A stretch of 64,000 nucleotides of DNA from Fragilariopsis cylindrus CCMP1102 (Eukaryota; Bacillariophyta; Bacillariophyceae; Bacillariales; Bacillariaceae), in assembly GCA_900095095.1 (NCBI GenBank), contig FMBT01000306.1, forward strand, positions 1-64,000. The letters are read 5' to 3'. The position numbers and the translations under genes were made by a program. The first letter of the stretch is position 1, and each line of letters begins with the position of its first letter. This document shows, in pieces, positions 63,162 through 64,000 of this stretch. The notes below the pieces were generated by a model. It was given only the letters and a program-made list of their open reading frames with translations. It made no database searches and was not told the DNA's origin.

Positions 63162-64000
63162 ATGCCAAAAAGACGACCACCTACCAACAGCGACGACACC
63201 GCTAAAGTTGACAGATATCTGCACAGAGTAAAATCCGATGCTCTAGGCAACAAATATGCAGAAATCTTTCAACACAACGAATCCAACGACGCAGATCAAC
63301 TGCAAAATGCCGCTGTCGAGGACCTCACATCCGTGGTTCGAAATCTGTCAGACAATGACTGTCCTGAACCTGTATCCGCCGCCTATCTTCATATCATGGA
63401 CACGTACCCCTTGCCCAATTCGATTCAAGTATTTGTCTCCATTGACAGACATAGGCAATTTATGGGTGACAGCGGAATGGAAGTTGAGCCAAATTTTTAC
63501 TATCCTATGATGGAAGGGTCGGAAGAATTGCGTACCTTGAAAGGTTTAACCGAACAACTCAGCAACGGCTTGGCTGCACCACTCGTAAACGTGTCTCCAG
63601 AGAACGATGAAATCATGGACCGCTTGGACGATCCCATTACAACTGAAAACATAAATGACATGATAGACAGCGTGGTCTCAATGGGTTGGGATGAGGACAT
63701 CTTCAAAGAGGATGGCGTAGCGGCAGAAAGATACAAAGATCTTCTCAATGCATGGATTGGTGGTTCGCCTTGGGGCCATAGTTTTATCAATGCCATGTAT
63801 CGTCCATCCATGGCATCTTGGGATGGTTATTTGTACGAGAAGGGTTACATTATGAAAAATTCACAATGTGGTTTGCTGCGTGGGTTGAATACTTCAACGT
63901 CGTTGTTGAGTATTTGTGTCAGTCCTCGGGTGGAGGAATTACCCAAAGGTTGTGTTCAAATATGGAAAAATGTCTTGACCAAAAAGAATAAGAAAGATGG
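63162..64000 (+). CDS. unidentified protein, N-terminal 279 residues, continues beyond window
   Basis: ATG at 63162 (MPKRRPPTNSDDTAKVDRY) opens a frame with no stop through the window end, following a CAC run. It has normal amino-acid composition with no low-complexity sequence: EIFQHNESNDADQLQNAAVEDLTS, then MDTYPLPNSIQVFVSIDRHRQF, MGWDEDIFKEDGVAAERYKDLLNAW, and IMKNSQCGLLRGLNTSTSLL. No signal peptide or membrane segment is visible. I do not recognise the family; the start is the first ATG and fits the gap to the GST gene. Confidence 0.7.
   Translation, partial: MPKRRPPTNSDDTAKVDRYLHRVKSDALGNKYAEIFQHNESNDADQLQNAAVEDLTSVVRNLSDNDCPEPVSAAYLHIMDTYPLPNSIQVFVSIDRHRQFMGDSGMEVEPNFYYPMMEGSEELRTLKGLTEQLSNGLAAPLVNVSPENDEIMDRLDDPITTENINDMIDSVVSMGWDEDIFKEDGVAAERYKDLLNAWIGGSPWGHSFINAMYRPSMASWDGYLYEKGYIMKNSQCGLLRGLNTSTSLLSICVSPRVEELPKGCVQIWKNVLTKKNKKD

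Noticed and set aside
1-64000. CRISPR arrays, bacterial operons, riboswitches or origins
   Set aside because: Tandem repeats lack unique spacers, and introns show the DNA is eukaryotic nuclear.

Overview
This window is nuclear DNA of a eukaryote, most likely a pennate diatom. The evidence is short GT-AG introns, a plastid-type bipartite leader on a glutathione transferase, a PSxxPS-repeat secreted protein, CoDi-like Ty1/copia elements, and many trinucleotide and hexanucleotide runs encoding poly-Q, poly-D, poly-S and poly-N. A short remnant resembling a DUF3494 ice-binding domain hints at a cold-water lineage such as Fragilariopsis or Pseudo-nitzschia, but the species cannot be fixed from sequence alone. 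Genes are widely spaced on both strands, so there are no operons; the coupled reading frames belong to mobile elements.

Layout. 1-6.4 kb: a decaying copia element on the minus strand, cut by the window start. 6.6-22.8 kb: host genes, including a coding gene with an internal duplication and a hexanucleotide array, an M50B-like membrane metalloprotease, a probable mitochondrial acidic protein, a secreted coiled-coil protein, a two-module nuclear-type protein, and a spliced galectin-RRM fusion gene. 23.0-30.0 kb: an apparently intact, very young copia element with 265-bp LTRs differing at one base and a TGTAC target duplication. 30.7-40.9 kb: host genes for a two-domain fluoride channel (FEX type), a small possible mitochondrial protein, an MTQ2/HEMK2-type methyltransferase, a divergently placed second methyltransferase-like protein, an ice-binding-domain remnant, and a spliced secreted Ala/Thr- and Pro/Ser-rich protein. 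40.9-60.2 kb: a repeat and transposon accumulation zone with 97-bp and 103-bp tandem repeats, a 10-kb non-LTR retrotransposon (minus), a broken Crypton-type tyrosine recombinase element (plus) followed by about 70-bp repeats, a spliced TspO/MBR-like gene, and a fossil PiggyBac-like transposase. 60.7-64.0 kb: a plastid-targeted Xi-class glutathione transferase gene with one intron and an unidentified gene that runs off the end.

The most notable observations are: (i) the galectin-RRM fusion, reconstructed over three exons; (ii) stop/start overlaps (ATGA, ATGAATAG) joining the two ORFs in both the intact copia element and the non-LTR element; (iii) a Tudor-like module inside the non-LTR polyprotein; (iv) a Crypton with all four recombinase catalytic residues still readable across broken frames; (v) a strong bias of frame breaks to one direction (-1, meaning one base missing), which is either deletion-biased decay or a sequencing artefact. 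All translations, splice junctions and repeat alignments were done by eye; no database search was possible.
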